Below are positions 55,331 to 64,000 of a DNA stretch of 64,000 bases, piece after piece. The translations under genes and the position numbers were made by a program. The stretch comes from Apostichopus japonicus (taxonomy: Eukaryota > Echinodermata > Holothuroidea > Aspidochirotida > Stichopodidae): assembly GCF_037975245.1 (NCBI RefSeq), contig NC_092566.1, positions 9,032,001 to 9,096,000 on the forward strand, read 5' to 3'. Numbering within the stretch: position 1 is the stretch's first letter; every line of letters starts with the position of its first letter. The notes below the pieces were generated by a model. It worked only from the letters and a program-made list of their open reading frames with translations, did no database searches and was not told the origin of the DNA.

Positions 55331-57433
55331 CATAGACGGTGTCCGTAATGGCACCAAAAACACACAGTATATTGCCAAGAATATACAGTGATTGTTTACT
55401 GTAATATCTCAAACATGTGAATCAAACAAACAATAAGATTACCGGATTTTATTGTTTGCATGTAAATATTCAATCACTCCTCGTTTGGGCAGTCATCCAT
55501 CAAACTATATTTGGCTGATCATCTGTCACTAGAATACTGCATGACACACTCCGCAATTAATTATGTCCTGTTTGATTCTCAATCAAAACTTCCACTGTCA
55601 GTTTTCAGTCCCCTCTCATTGAAACTTTAGATCTAGCCATTGACCTATAATAATATATTCGTAATGACCAGTCACAGAGGATAAGGTCGAGATTGTCGTT
55701 AGTGAAAGTCACGCCAGGTTCTCAGCTCCATGGATGGCGCAATCTCCCCTACGCTTCCCGACTACATCTCATGTATCCCATCCCCACCCCCATAAGTATA
55801 AAGTTATTCCAATAGGCAAGTGGGGCTACATCTCCGGGACTCGGGACAATTCGGGGACTCGAGTAAATAAGGGATAAAGACAAACGTAGGCTCATACGCC
55901 CATGAATTTATCATGAATTAATGAAGACTTCCAAGCTTCAGGTGGCGTGGGGGGTTGGGGATGGTCGGTGACATTTTTTTCCGGGACCCGACCTAGCTCA
56001 CGAATCCCCTGCCTGTTAATCGAACATTAACTAATGTATTCCCTTCTTTTTTTTCTACACATGCACCGTTCTAATATTTACGATTTGCCTGTGACAACAG
56101 ATTGCGTGTAAACAAAAAGGTGGGAAACTCCTGTCATATTATCAGAAACTTTCGTTCAGTGACCTCTGCCCAAAAAACCCCTCTATGTAGTGAAACCACA
56201 GATGTTGACCCTTCTGTAGACGGTTGCCATGTGCAATATGTTTGAATAACCATGCCCAATCACCCATGCATATAGTAACTGTAACGAACGTATAGTTTAG
56301 TTGTTGCTGAATGGACACGACACCTGCCTTATAATTATTCTGCTGTCGCGTCTACCTTTAAATGAACAATTTCTTTTGTGGTTGAAAGGGTTTTCGGAGA
56401 ACTTAAAAGAAAGCCAGTCACTATACTATATACGAGAGTGAAAAATTTTACCAGTACGAGACCGAAACAAAGTGTGAAAGAAAAGGTCCATTCTTTAAAA
56501 AGGAACAAAAAAGAAGAAGTGAATTGTGCATTATTTCTGCATCACTCACACTAAAAGGAACGAAACATTCGTTGAATATAAAAGGACAAAACAGAAAGAA
56601 AGAAAGAAAAAGAAATATGATACCGAAAAAAATACTATAAGTAAAAAAAGCGATCGGGTCGCATTAATGTAAAACCGCGCATGTCTTAAATGGAAATCTA
56701 TAGTTATTGTAAATTTGTGGAAATTTCATATCTCGTTACCGTACATCTAACACACAATGAGATTCACAGATGATTTAACCCAAATAATGGCTGAATATAT
56801 CACCGTAAAGTGCTGTCACGTACAACATGTAAAGACCAGAGAATGGAAATTGAAATTTTGACAAGTCATTCGTGACAAGACAGAATGGTGTAGCTATAGC
56901 TCACAATGATAATTGAAAATTGGTAGCTATACCTTGCTAATTACGTTAATGCTTGCATCTTGAGACTGCGGCGTGCAGTGGAATTTCAGCGAAGGTACAA
57001 ATATACTCACCGGTTTACTGTTTTATGAAAATGTAGAGACTTGCAGAAGAGGAACAAACATACACACAAAAAAAACACCACACCTTATACATTGCAGTAA
57101 TCGATAATCGAGAACTTACTAGTAGAAATTGGAAAGAAGAAAAGGTAGGGGAAAAAATCTTTTTGTGTTTATTAGAGCATAAGTTGTAGGCCTGTTAGTT
57201 GATTCCCTAGAGATTTATGTGTTGCAGTTTTTGCGTATTCAAGTTCAATTAAAAAGTGACAAACAATGTGAAAGTCCTTGACAGTAACTTTCTCAAGGTT
57301 GTCATGTACTTATTTTCTGATCAATATTTACATCAGACTTGTTCAAATATGCACTTTCGGTGAAGTATAAATATCGGAAAGCAGACAATAAGGTTGTATG
57401 CCGTCTATATACCACTTTTTAACTTTTGAGACG

Positions 57434-57710
57434 AACTTTAAAGGTATGCTGTTTTGGCCCCAAATATGATAGATATTCAAATATGGTCACCTTTGGTCAA
57501 AATTCTTAAACTGTTTTTAGTACAACCTTCGCTGGGACATTCAGTCATCTTATGTGTTCCTTACAAATGTCTGAGAACAATTTGGAGAGGTAAAGACCCC
57601 CAAGAAATTACTTTTTGAGAACTTCTAGCAATTATAGTGTGCTATAATTTAAGGCCTACACTGACTACATAAGACTAACACACAGACTGTTAGGTCATAT
57701 CCCCAGATAC
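57434..57710. repeat. Dispersed repeat related to the 51.3-51.7 kb locus
   Basis: The start (CTTTAAAGG, GCTGTTTTGGCCCC) and end (GTGTGCTATAATTTAAGGCC, GTTAGGTCATATCCC) resemble the two flanks of the fold-back element at 51304-51600. The middle is unrelated. The boundaries are approximate. Confidence 0.5.
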
Positions 57711-58714
57711 ACCACAATTGAATACCTTGACGTTTCATGTTTTATTGTTGTTGTTGTTGGTGGTGGTGGTGGCATTGGTAGTGTTTGTTTATCATACAGA
57801 TTCTGACATTCATGGAGCTGAACTTTTCAAACTTCGTTTTCAATTGAGACGACACCGCGCAACTGGGCGAGTCACCATAAACACAATATGGGCTATGGCA
57901 AGGAATATGCAAAATGTTTCCATTATAGTTAACTGTACAGTTTCCTGGGCGTTGTCACTTTTTCAAGCGAATATCATAAATGTTATTTGGTTTAATGAAA
58001 TCCGTGGGGCAGGGTAGGGGGGGGGGATAGACGTCAGGGTAAAGTCTGATTACCTCCCTTACTAACATAAATAAGGTTTCAACTGCTGACGACGTTGAAA
58101 TAGATGGACACTCACTCCTGTTATATAATTTTCAGCCACCCCGCAATGGCGCTGTTCTCAAAAATGCATGTATCGGAATACTTGACATGAAAATGCTTAT
58201 ATCAGGAGACGAGGAGTTAATGATACCTTCAATTCTAGGCCCCACCCCATCCCCCACAACAGGACAATTGATGGATAGGCCTATAACACGTACACTAAGA
58301 CATGCATGCATCAATGAAATTATACCATATTCCGTTTATCCTGCTTGCATATACGTGTATCGTGTGTATAATCACTTCTTATGTTCCAAATATGGCATCG
58401 GTTTTCTGCGGAACGTGACCAATCCATGAAAAGACAGAATATAAATGTGCTCCCAAGCCCAATCCCCAAATGCTCTTCCTGTGGCAGATAATTTAACCAA
58501 ACTTAATAATAAAACTATTCCACTCTGTTATTTGCAAAATAACTCAATCTCATTATATTGTCAGTGACTCGAGATGATTGATTAGATTGATTGATTGATA
58601 GAATGGCTTTCATATAAGTGCAGGGGGCCAAAACACTTTTTTTAGAGGAGGGGATGGATCGAGTTATTGGAATTAGTTTAGGTCTGTGTGTATTCTTTTC
58701 ATTTTCTGGTTCTC
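57711..58714. other. Gene-free region
   Basis: No supported gene. A 99-codon + frame (57718-58017) and an 80-codon + frame (58187-58429) have no recognisable domains. The stretch holds a G run (58017-58026) and the palindrome ATAGGCCTAT (58275-58284). Confidence 0.5.
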
Positions 58715-59830
58715 CCCAGGCGCGGCGGAACGGAAAAATTATTGGGGGGGCTAATGTGTGGAGACCATCTAAGCGGAGCGCCACCATCGGTTGGCGCGGA
58801 GCGCACAAGAAAATTTTGGGTTTTTTCAAACCCCCAGATGGCCGGAAACGGCACTTCCCGAGTGTTTTATGCTGCGAATACCTAGCCCTAAAATATGGGT
58901 CTCAAGCCTGCAATTTCTCAGATTGCACATAAAAGTCTGTAAAAACATTGTTATTTGTATATTCGATGGTGTTTTAAGAGAGTAGCTTTTACTCGTAGTG
59001 TACTCGCAAAGACGTTTTTGAGTGTAGTAAGGGCAGTGGCGGAGCTAGGGGTATTGGTCAGGGGGGGGGGGGCAAGAATGGTCTGTAGGGGCGCTTTCGA
59101 CACTATCTAAGTGGAGCGCCACCACAGGTTGGCGCGGAGCGTACAGAAAATTTTTGAGTAAAGATACTCCCTAGATTGCAGGAAATGACCCTTTCCGGGC
59201 CTTGCTAATTTGCAGATAAACGGAGAACAAATAGGTGTCGTCGCCATTTTGTCGGAAAATTACACCAACAGAATATGACAAATGTCAATAGGTATATGAG
59301 AGCGCAATAAAATAGTCAATAATCGCGAAAAAGTAAGAAAAAAGTAAAAAAGTAAAAAGTAGTGAAAAGCTGAAAAGGGCGCCAGCAGTCCATTTGAGTC
59401 CGTCGGGGGGGGGGGGGGATCCGCTCACTGACTGTATATATGAACGCTCCGCCACTAAGTAAGGGGATGTTGGAGAACTGGCTGAAATGAGGCAAGTCAT
59501 TGGCCTGAGACGAAGTACTGTTACGCTTAAAGGTACTCACACTCACTGCTTCCACTTTTCACGGGCGTGAAGACGCGGTTGGGGTGACAATGTTGTCTAT
59601 AGCCAGGGGACGGGCCGAAGGTCCCCCAGCAATTACTAAAATTATTACACCTATATAGTATACGTGTGCATCGGACAGATCGACAAGTATGCATTGAAAA
59701 ATGGGCAGATGCACGTTTCGGAGCCTTGGTAAATATTGGGGGGGCTTATCATGCATTTGCCCCCTCAACTTTTTTATTGGGGGGCTGAGCCCCCCAAGCC
59801 CCCCCCCCCGGTTCCGCCGCCACTGGTTCT
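58715..59830. mobile_element. Cluster of nested dispersed-repeat fragments
   Basis: The left edge carries GGCGCGGCGGAACGG, and the right edge carries GGTTCCGCCGCCACTGG, roughly its inverse. Inside, two copies of a GC-rich snap-back block (AGCGCCACC, short loop, GGTTGGCGCGGAGCG) occur at about 58770-58810 and 59108-59145. Each is followed by AGAAAATTTT and then by related sequence. A third fragment (59036 onwards) starts AGTGGCGGAGCTAGGGG. Poly-G runs (59061-59072, 59405-59418) and a poly-C run (59799-59809) lie within. The pattern fits several non-autonomous elements inserted side by side. None of the frames looks like a transposase. Confidence 0.6.
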
Positions 59831-59958
59831 CCCTTCTAGATGGCTTGACCTTTTGGCAAGCTTCGCCCAAGACTGTTTCATAGTATTGTGATGTTTTATC
59901 ATACGCATATAATTTTCATATATCATTACTTGACTTAACACCATTAATATTACACGAT

Positions 59959-60160
59959 TACAGTCTCGATGCCGGGCGAGGGGTGGGGGGGGGGGGGCTG
60001 ATGTAGAGAGTGAATCAAAGTGTTTGGTTCTCGTGCCCATGTTTTATCTTGGTTCAATTTAATTTCGGAAAAAGTCTGAATGTAAGGGGACTGGGGTTGA
60101 GATCGCTGATCAGTCAATTAATTTGCACCGATTCTATCTTGGCTGACATTTCTTAGAAAT
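59959..60160 (+). mobile_element. Two tandem SINE-tail copies related to the U2-headed SINE
   Basis: Segment 1 (about 59959-60048) shares ACAGTCYCGATGC, TTTGGTTYTCGTGCCCA and a TTATYTTGG block with the body of the SINE at 17789-17969. Segment 2 (about 60076-60160) shares AAGGGGACTGGGGTTGAGA and GATCAGT. Neither carries a U2 head. They look like 5'-truncated, diverged relatives or a pre-existing tail module, 260-460 bp upstream of the PFDN2 start codon. Confidence 0.6.
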
Positions 60161-60423
60161 GCTTTTCCAAAATAAGGAATGTAAATGTTTCGTAATACTA
60201 TTTATTTCTGTGATTGTTTTTTTTTTTACTATACACTTCTTTTGTATTTTCGTTTTTACTGGTGTTTTGTGGCAAATGTGGAAATATTAAAATCAATTCA
60301 TGCCATACAATTTTTTTTTTTTTTTTGGCCTATATCGCCTTCCATGCTAAATCATACATAGGCGGAATAGGCCAGTTACATGGAAATCACAATTACAGTA
60401 GGCTACACTACACAGCTTTGAAA
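60161..60423 (+). promoter_or_regulatory. Probable 5' UTR and promoter region of PFDN2
   Basis: This is the sequence between the SINE tails and the PFDN2 ATG. It has T runs (60218-60228, 60311-60325) and no TATA box at a convincing position. The reading frame stays open upstream of the ATG, but it encodes low-complexity Phe-rich peptide and has no further in-frame ATG. Confidence 0.35.
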
Positions 60424-60566
60424 ATGTCTACAACAAAACCGGCCAAGAAGGTGGGCAAAGGCCCTTCCCAGGAAAAGATAATCGCAGATTTCAATCAGTT
60501 GAGGCAGGATCATAGAAGCCTGATGTCGAAAGTTGCCGAATTGGAGGGTGATGTTAATGAACACAG
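60424..60566 (+). CDS. PFDN2: PFDN2 coding exon 1
   Basis: Codons 1-47 plus two bases, from the ATG to ACACAG/GTATCT. It encodes the leader and first coiled-coil helix up to DVNEH. The following intron (60567-62854) contains an open frame of 140 codons (61747-62169) that begins with TTG and has no recognised domain. Confidence 0.93.
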
Positions 60567-62978
60567 GTATCTAATCCTCACAAAGCAGCTCCCATGCTCC
60601 GCCTAACGACAACGATTCGTATACAAAACACTAACCATGTTGGCTAGGCTAGCGTGCACACGATTGGAAACTTAGGCCTCTCCATGTTCATCTCCACATT
60701 AACCACATAGGCCTAGCTTACACTACAGTAGTATGATTAGCGTCCCGGTTAGGGCCTTACATGTAACATATAGGCCAGCAAGGTATCATAGTATCATGCA
60801 TATTCTTAAGGCATTATAAACAAAATATTTTGAATATTGCCCAAAAGTAGCCTAGAAAAAGATCGGTACTAGGCCTAAAACTAGTATTAAGATGAGAGGT
60901 TTTGTCAGTAAATTTGGGATGTGTTACTGTTAATTTTAACCACATAAATCACCATTATTATGTTATGACCACCTGCATATAGCTTACATAAATCTGGATC
61001 AACTATGGCAATAAGGAGACATGCAAAATACATACCAACAATGGATGGTCATATGTTGTGCTCCTCTGCAGCACTTAAATTATTTAGAGCTTAGGTCTAC
61101 TCCTTGAATGTAGACCTCACAATATATGTAGACAAGATAAAATCGCAGATAACAGGATTTGTTTACCTAGCAACACAAGTCTCCTTGCCCTTTTTGCATG
61201 TAGCAAGCATGTTACATCTTAGGAGTGACCGTTGTAAGCATTCTATAAAATGCAAACAGTAGATTTTTTAATTAGAAGCCATGGTTCATGCATTTTTGAC
61301 ACAGAGAAAGTAAATCTCATTATCATTATCATGCAAACCTATGCAATTATTCTAAAGTTTACCATAGAGGCCTGCTCTAGTTGTGTTCTTCTGTCTGCAA
61401 ACTGATTGCTTCACATCAAACTGACAAAGGATTAAATAATATGGTAGTTAGTAGCACCTGGGAGCATGTCACATGACCCTCCATGATTGGTATGTTTTCC
61501 TACTTTGGAGAGAGACCTCCAAATCATAGATAATCCCCCATGAACCTAGGCTAGACAGATTTAGCCTACAGTAGACTCAGGCAAAACTTAAAAAACTAAA
61601 TCTAGGCCTTACTTCTGTGTTCAAATCCAAGCCCAACGCAACACTTTATGAGTGGAACTGTGAGCATGTATCGACTTTCATTGCAATAGGTTTGTATTGG
61701 CTAGTACTGAGAGCAGGGTCATACCAGTTAGCTATACCTTATATAGTTGGTAGCTCTGTCATCAGACATATTATTTATAGAACACCTAACTGAATTTCTC
61801 AGTTACTTTGTCATGTTTCATTTGATCTTCATTGTTCCTTTTGCCTGCAAATTTAACACTTGCTTTAAAATACCACTTAAATGGTTCTTAAGGGCCTACA
61901 GAAGGAAAGTAAAATATGCTATGCTGGATCCCTTTTTTATGTCTTTGACTCAGGACTATTTGAGACCTTCAGATAAGCTTGTCTCAAAACAGAAATGTGA
62001 CACTCCAAACCTACAGGATTGTTGTGCAGTCTGTTCAGAAAGTTTCAGATTGCCCTTTGGGCAGGTGATTCCAGATAACCAAAAAAGTAAACAACCCAGG
62101 CATTTTAAAAAATTCAAAACACACTGCTCAGATTTGGTCTTGGTCTTGGATTTAGCAACAGCCTATTGACCCAAAGTTTTAGATAAAAATGCTTAAAACT
62201 GGTCTAAAGTACTTTCTTAGAGGTTGTGATCCTTCTTCATTTCTTAGTTATTGATGAATTCCACATTTGACAATTAAATGTCTCAGAAAGGAAAAATGCT
62301 TTTGAGGGGTGTCTGTAATGAACATTCTCAGATGTTACGTTACAGTGAAATTCAAATATTTAGTGATGGTTAGTTTTTCACAAGTTGGTAAATACCCAAC
62401 AAAAGTAGTTACATGAAAAAGAGCAATGCTTTACTGTTGGTTAAATATAAATCTCTGAATAGAGGGCAGTGTATTAGACAGTATTGAAAAAAAGAAATAC
62501 TGTACATTGTACAAAGCATCTTAGAGCTTTGTCGCGTGGATTCCCAAGTGCAGTAAATTTGTTAAGGCTCTGTGGAAAGAGGTGTTGCCATTGTCTCTCA
62601 CTTTGAGTGGAAACTTTGCCGGACACAGTGGCAGTTCACAATTGGTGATATCAGGTGGTACTGTGATGTCTAGGCTAGGTGCCTTATCTCCTATTCATAA
62701 CCAATTTGGCTCTTGTCCTGTATAATTTGTATTTGAGTTTTGTAAATTAGTGTCAAATACCACTGTTGCATGGGAACAGTGATACACACATATGCTAGAA
62801 TGATGTAAGCAACACATTATATATAGTGAAAGATTTGTTTTCTCTTTACTACAGATTAGTCATTGAAACCTTGAAGGAAGTCGACGGTGAGAGAAAGTGT
62901 TGCCGTCTGGTCGGTGGCATTCTCGTGGAAAGAACGGTACAGGAAGTCCTCCCTGCGCTAGAACACAATAAAGAACAG
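60424..62978 (+). CDS. PFDN2: Prefoldin subunit 2 (partial, first two coding exons)
   Basis: The beta-class subunit of the hexameric cytosolic prefoldin co-chaperone, which captures nascent actin and tubulin and hands them to the CCT chaperonin. Exons 60424-60566 and 62855-62978 join across a GT-AG intron (phase 2) into 89 codons. A short basic leader (MSTTKPAKKVGKG) is followed by the N-terminal coiled-coil helix (EKIIADFNQLRQDHRSLMSK) and the conserved LKEVD...RKC segment. The beta-hairpin VGGILVERTV and the start of the second helix (EVLPALEHNKEQ) then follow. Family members are about 150 residues long, so about 60 residues (the rest of the C-terminal helix and tail) lie to the right of the window. 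The start is the first in-frame ATG, with A at -3, and it coincides with the family N terminus. No damage is seen. Confidence 0.95.
62855..62978 (+). CDS. PFDN2: PFDN2 coding exon 2
   Basis: The acceptor is CTTTACTACAG, completing Arg48, and the donor is GAACAG/GTATGA. It encodes LVIETLKEVDGERKCCRLVG and the beta-hairpin region through HNKEQ. This is the most conserved part of the family and secures the identification. Confidence 0.96.
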
Positions 62979-64000
62979 GTATGAATCCAAATCAGCAAGA
63001 TTTGTTTCTATCTCCCAAATGAATTCAATTGTAATGCTTTTAGTTTTTTCATTGCCATTTTTTTTTTTTTAAATTTTGGTGGGCTAAAGAAACAAAACAA
63101 AAAATATGTTAATTTTGATTTACCCCTTGAAATGTGATAGATTTGGGTTGTCTACTAAGCTGTCAACGTTAACTGTATTGAAAAATCATCAAAATGCAAG
63201 TTTCCTCAGTGGATGTACAATTTAAATATAATATGAATGACAATATTTCCAACTCAATAATCACGGTGATATCATTCACTCTGCTGTTTCCAGATGCATT
63301 CACAACATTTTGTCTAAATTTGAAAATTTCATATCTTTGCGATCCAAAGCTATGAGGACGTGGTTTTGACCGAGCGATGCAGATAGCGATTTCCATTTGT
63401 AATGTTATGCAATGCACATCAATCAGACATGAAACCTTGTTGCTTGATTTCAAGAAGTGTAAGTGATACTGTAGTTCACAAAGTGCTGGATGGGCTCCTG
63501 AAATATATTCAAATTGCCTCTGGTTACACAGATGAGCCTTGGGCCACTTTTCACAGAAAACTGGAAACATTCATTTTACCCTGTTGGTGTGCACATTCCT
63601 AACCACACATTAAAGTTGATTTCCTCTACTGACAAACTTTGTATTAAAGAGTGCAACTGCCTTCCATAGAAGATGGCTTTTTCTTGAAGTGAAGATTGTA
63701 TTTGTCTTTAACCTGTCACAATAACTCCCCCCCCCCCCCTAGGAACATCATAATTTGCTGGTTTCACTGGACCTGTCGCTGTGTTGTCGTGACCACAGTC
63801 TAAAAATTCTGTGAGAATTAATTTAAGGACACCCTGTGCCAGAACACTGCAGATGAACTCCCAAAAGGAGTGGGGAAAAAATTAAAACCTACCCTACATA
63901 GTGATTGTTTACATTAAAGTGATATATTGTCCTGGAAGGCAGTTATGCTACCATGCTAAGCAGCGGTGTGTTCATGTGGGAGAAGCCGAATGGTGTCTTA
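62979..64000 (+). other. PFDN2 intron, running off the window
   Basis: No exon encoding the expected C-terminal helix (IQKI... type) is found before the right edge. The stretch has a T run (63059-63070) and a C run (63727-63739). A 133-codon reverse frame (63169-63570) starts at ATG but matches nothing I recognise. Confidence 0.6.

Larger units (their letters stand above)
51666..57433. other. Gene-free region
   Basis: No supported gene. It contains a G-rich stretch (51841-51900), a low-repeat island (52130-52420), a 118-bp hairpin (52716-52833), a TGAA tract (52955-53031), a degenerate dispersed repeat (about 53510-53630, ATAGGCGTAGGAGG start), G-rich tracts (53863-53918, 54061-54088) and a long TA array (55162-55330). 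Confidence 0.5.

Noticed and set aside
59559-59870. 103-codon reverse frame with Gly/Arg/Pro-rich peptide
   Set aside because: It translates the end of a dispersed repeat, including a poly-C run. It is not a transposase or host gene.
60214-60423. N-terminal extension of PFDN2
   Set aside because: The frame is open, but it is Phe-rich low complexity without an ATG. The family N terminus matches the ATG at 60424.
61747-62169. 140-codon frame inside the PFDN2 intron
   Set aside because: It begins with TTG, contains no known motif and lies in intronic AT-rich DNA. A chance open frame is most likely.
63169-63570. 133-codon reverse-strand frame starting at ATG
   Set aside because: No domain or family resemblance could be recognised, and it lies antisense in a PFDN2 intron. 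Kept only as a mention.

Overview
The window is 64 kb of AT-rich animal nuclear DNA: split genes with GT-AG introns, long gene-free stretches, and many simple repeats and small transposable elements. Only two protein-coding genes can be supported, both on the + strand. The protein sequences, the (TA)n tracts with embedded AGGCCT, the many poly-G/poly-C runs and the dispersed repeats that begin 'agtggcg...' fit a marine deuterostome invertebrate. An echinoderm is my best guess, but that is an inference and I cannot name the species.

Layout. 1-24.6 kb: no coding gene. It holds (TA)n tracts, a 43-bp GC-rich minisatellite (10284-10797), an almost perfect 1-kb ATCT array (14997-16057), a 181-bp U2 snRNA-headed SINE with an intact 13-bp target-site duplication (17789-17969), and a 58/116-bp higher-order tandem array (21187-21925). 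24.6-31.6 kb: a complete four-coding-exon DMBX homeobox gene (394 aa, K50 paired-like homeodomain, C-terminal OAR motif), followed by a probable 3' UTR that may reach about 33.5 kb. 33.5-60.4 kb: a second gene-poor stretch of about 27 kb with a tRNA-derived SINE (about 38156-38468), a degenerate tRNA-like remnant, fold-back elements (51304-51600, 52716-52833), long TA tracts and a cluster of nested repeat fragments (58715-59830). 60.4-64 kb: the first two coding exons of prefoldin subunit 2 (PFDN2). The remaining exons lie beyond the right edge.

The two genes are not functionally linked: DMBX is a developmental transcription factor, PFDN2 a housekeeping co-chaperone. The empty flanks around DMBX look like the regulatory landscape of a developmental gene, and several low-repeat islands there (about 7.2-7.6, 13.1-13.7, 45.2-45.5, 47.7-48.5 and 52.1-52.4 kb) are candidate conserved non-coding elements. 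The most interesting single item is the U2-headed SINE. Its duplicated target site shows it is a real retrotransposed unit and not a U2 pseudogene, and a headless tail pair near 60 kb suggests a family.
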